Shown: positions 6,129 to 7,404 of the stretch, piece after piece
Position numbering within the stretch: the first letter of the stretch is position 1
Layout: every line of letters begins with the position of its first letter
Assembly: GCA_964443545.1 (NCBI GenBank)
Contig: CAYUCV010000047.1
Location: 1-7,404 of the forward strand
Direction of reading: 5' to 3'
DNA: 7,404 nucleotides
Origin: JBAZKV01 sp964443545
Lineage (GTDB): Bacteria; Margulisbacteria; WOR-1; JAKLHX01; JBAZKV01
Made by a program: the position numbers and the translations under genes
Notes under the pieces: generated by a model
Told to the model about the DNA's origin: nothing
The model's database searches: none
Seen by the model: the letters and a program-made list of their open reading frames with translations, nothing else

Positions 6129-6545
6129 TTGAAGAATGTCAGCAGCGGATTTACACTGATCGAGATCCTTATAGTGATAGGCATCATAGGAATTCTGGCG
6201 GCATTTCTGGTCCCTTCGTTCATGGGAGTGCAGGACAAGGCAAAAGAAGCGGCGGTAAGATCGGTGATGAGGTCGGTACAATACGGGGTAGAATCCTACA
6301 ACATGGAAAACGAGACTTATCCCATAGCAAAGGACATAACACTTAAAAATCTTTACGATAACTATCTTGCCGCGGGCGGATACATGGCTTCTCTTCCCAA
6401 GAACCCTTTCACGGGCAAGGCTTATGCGGAAGGAGACAGCGCGGGCAAGATCATGTACACATATGATGATGCCTTAGGCAAATACACGATAACGGGCTAC
6501 AAAAGGAGCGGGATAGGCAAAGTGCTTGAATTGACGAATATGTGA
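6129..6545 (+). CDS. Type IV pilin-like pseudopilin, GspG/PulG type
   Basis: A 138-residue prepilin-like protein. From the TTG at 6129 the leader is MKNVSSG, followed by the prepilin-peptidase site G7/F8 and FTLIEILIVIGIIGILAA, with Glu12 as the conserved Glu+5 of the mature protein. The hydrophobic helix continues to about residue 30, then a charged amphipathic helix (QDKAKEAAVRSVMRSVQYGVESY) and a small C-terminal domain. The pattern of YP, then LPKNPFTGKAY, then MYTYDDALGKYTITGY resembles the major pseudopilin GspG, where NP(F/W)G and GxYxIxGYG-like segments form the calcium-loop sheet. The start is set by the perfect ribosome site eight bases upstream; an in-frame GTG at 6120 lies inside that site. 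It is cotranscribed with the platform protein. The second repeat element begins six bases after its stop. Confidence 0.92.
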   Translation: MKNVSSGFTLIEILIVIGIIGILAAFLVPSFMGVQDKAKEAAVRSVMRSVQYGVESYNMENETYPIAKDITLKNLYDNYLAAGGYMASLPKNPFTGKAYAEGDSAGKIMYTYDDALGKYTITGYKRSGIGKVLELTNM

Positions 6546-6551
6546 GAGGGG

Positions 6552-6595
6552 CAGAAATACGGTAGAAATGCGATAGAAATACAGTAGAAATTCTC
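6552..6595 (+). repeat. 44-bp element of four 11-bp units, copy 2
   Basis: Units are CAGAAATACGG, TAGAAATGCGA, TAGAAATACAG, TAGAAATTCTC. TAG occurs at 6563, 6574 and 6585, one in each forward frame. It sits between the pseudopilin stop and the four-helix-bundle gene, whose ribosome site (GGAGG at 6597-6601) follows at once. It matches copy 3 at 37 of 44 positions, with an identical last unit. Confidence 0.95.
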
Positions 6596-6611
6596 CGGAG
6601 GAGAGGGAGAA

Positions 6612-7028
6612 GTGATGGGGGCTGGGTTAAAGAAAAAGTATGTGCCGTTAAGTGAGTTGGATGTGTATAGGCTCTCGAGGGAGCTGTCCGGGCTGTGCTG
6701 GGAAGTATATAACGGGATGGACTGGAAGATGAGGAGGAATATCGGGGACCAGTTCATCAGGTCAGGGGATTCTGTTGGCGCCAACATAGCCGAAGGCTAC
6801 GGCAGGTTCCATTATATGGACAGGATCAAATTCTATTACAACGCCAGGGCCTCCCTCTTCGAGAGCTGCAGCCATTGGTTAGAACTGTTGAAGGAGCGAA
6901 ATCTTATTGAAAGTGCGAAGTATGTGCGGATACATTTGATAGGGAAGGACCTTTTGGTTAAGCTCAATAATTTTATAAAGACAACATACGATCAGAAATG
7001 CAATAGAAATACTGTAGAAATTCAGTAG
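6612..7028 (+). CDS. Four-helix-bundle protein, S23/intervening-sequence (IVP) family
   Basis: A protein of 137-138 residues with the family signature QFIRSGDSVGANIAEGYGR (residues 47-65), helices before and after it, and a late KDLLVKLNNFIK segment. Relatives are encoded in 23S rRNA intervening sequences and as stand-alone genes in many uncultured bacteria; the Avd accessory protein of diversity-generating retroelements shares the fold. Their molecular role is poorly known, though RNA/nucleic-acid binding has been proposed. GTG at 6612 and ATG at 6615 are both possible starts. GGAGG (6597-6601) is 10 bases before the GTG, and GGGAG (6605-6609) is 5 bases before the ATG, which I prefer. Residues 128-138 (QKCNRNTVEIQ) and the TAG stop are encoded by repeat copy 3, so the native C-terminus has been replaced or extended. 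The gene is bracketed by direct copies of the 44-bp element. Confidence 0.92.
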   Translation: MMGAGLKKKYVPLSELDVYRLSRELSGLCWEVYNGMDWKMRRNIGDQFIRSGDSVGANIAEGYGRFHYMDRIKFYYNARASLFESCSHWLELLKERNLIESAKYVRIHLIGKDLLVKLNNFIKTTYDQKCNRNTVEIQ

Positions 7029-7036
7029 AAATTCTC
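6993..7036 (+). repeat. 44-bp element of four 11-bp units, copy 3
   Basis: Units are CAGAAATGCAA, TAGAAATACTG, TAGAAATTCAG, TAGAAATTCTC. TAG occurs at 7004, 7015 and 7026, one in each forward frame; the last is the stop of the four-helix-bundle gene. It is followed by CGGAG-like bases (GGAG at 7037-7040) and AGAAGTG (7048-7054), both with counterparts just after copy 2, so homology between the two copies may extend about 20 bp further. Confidence 0.95.
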
Positions 7037-7060
7037 GGAGATATTTTAGAAGTGCAAGGG

Positions 7061-7350
7061 TTAGAGCTTGTTTATTATGGTGAGGAACTCTGAAAATGTT
7101 AATATCTGCTTGTCCTTGCACAATTCGCAAAATGCAGTTTTCATAAATCTTTCATCATTCGAGACAAACATATCGACATCAAGCATATAAACAATATGCA
7201 TAATGTCATCATTTGCATTGAAGTCAATTTTACCGCTTTCTATCATAGAATAGTATGAAATATACATTGTTGCTTTAAGCCATGCTGTGAAAAATGGAAA
7301 TGCTCCCCAATCCCTTTTCCATTCTTCATAAACATATGCCCAACCACCCC
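7061..7350 (-). pseudogene. C-terminal remnant of a PIN-domain-like protein, cut by an IS
   Basis: On the minus strand a frame runs without stops from the right edge to TAA at 7061-7063. The protein-like part begins at the IS boundary (GGWAYVYEEWKRDWGAFPFF, roughly 95 residues to the stop) and contains DDIMHIVYMLDVDMFVSNDERF. This resembles the C-terminal part of PIN-domain nucleases: an acidic residue starting a helix, then D.FVSND with the late acidic residues of the active site. PIN proteins often act as RNases, including toxins. The N-terminal half with the first catalytic Asp is missing, so it is probably inactive. G+C is about 32% (hand count, 7081-7260), far below its neighbours, which points to a foreign origin. 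An internal ATG (codon at 7265-7267) could only produce a 68-residue fragment. The PIN call rests on motif resemblance only. Confidence 0.55.
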
Positions 7351-7404
7351 TGACCTTGCCCCGATTTAACGGACACCTCGTGTAGAATAAAAACAGAAAG
7401 AGGT
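7351..7404 (+). mobile_element. Left end of an IS3-family insertion sequence (partial)
   Basis: The segment starting TGACCTTGCCCC at 7351 and reaching GGACAC at 7371-7376 has the form of an IS3-family terminal inverted repeat (TG at the tip, a C-run, a short A/T-rich middle, then GGACA). About 20 bases further in, AAAGAGGT (7397-7404) looks like a ribosome site for the first transposase frame, which would start just beyond the window. That polarity makes this the left end, with transposase read rightwards. The boundary coincides with the point where the minus-strand PIN-like reading frame stops looking like protein. The other end and target duplication are outside the window. Confidence 0.6.

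Noticed and set aside
6612..7028. Diversity-generating retroelement (Avd-type accessory gene)
   Set aside because: The fold family fits, but there is no reverse transcriptase and no template/variable repeat pair with adenine-specific differences. The flanking repeats differ at all base types.
5082..7036. CRISPR array
   Set aside because: The 11-bp units are contiguous with no spacers, each cluster has only four units, and no cas gene is present.

Overview
The window looks like a piece of a metagenome-derived bacterial chromosome. It carries a run of exactly 100 N (2516-2615), the usual scaffold-gap placeholder. Genes are dense, all the complete genes are on the + strand, and AGG (Arg) and ATA (Ile) codons are common. 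Intergenic spaces hold short-period repeats (7 bp and 11 bp) of a kind I associate with uncultured candidate phyla, for instance Margulisbacteria/WOR-1-like lineages. The taxon is a guess; no rRNA or other marker settles it. The right edge is accessory DNA: it falls to about 32% G+C (hand count over 7081-7260), against about 55% in a 60-bp sample of metG, and ends inside an insertion sequence.

Layout, left to right. A C-terminal gene scrap (3-80) is followed by an extended -10 promoter and a 493-residue ion-transporter-superfamily permease (124-1605). The permease stop overlaps (TTGA) the likely TTG start of an unrecognised secreted protein (1602-2648), which is interrupted by the N gap. An inverted array of AAATCCY heptads lies inside that gene's 5' end and appears to encode its signal peptide. 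A second inverted heptad array (ACCGNNN, 2671-2748) precedes a promoter and metG (2797-4311), with tatD one base downstream (4313-5095). Next come a short GspF/PilC-like platform protein (5125-6114) and a GspG-like pseudopilin (6129-6545), then a four-helix-bundle (S23/IVP-type) gene (6612-7028). A 32% G+C, minus-strand PIN-domain fragment (7061-7350) is cut by what looks like the left end of an IS3-family element (7351 to the window edge).

The most interesting structure is a 44-bp element present three times (5082-5125, 6552-6595, 6993-7036). Each copy is four exact 11-bp units of pattern YRGAAATNCNN, and the last unit always carries AGAAATTCT or GGAAATTCT. Because 11 is not a multiple of 3, each copy places TAG in all three forward frames. 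Two copies supply the actual stop codons of genes (tatD and the four-helix-bundle gene). Two copies flank the four-helix-bundle gene as direct repeats; the third stands alone between tatD and gspF. This suggests a repeat family associated with, or perhaps a cassette carrying, four-helix-bundle genes.

Functionally the window joins housekeeping genes (metG-tatD, a common neighbour pair) with an envelope/pilus pair, a transporter/secreted-protein pair, and repeat-associated accessory genes. No rRNA, tRNA, CRISPR or prophage genes were seen.
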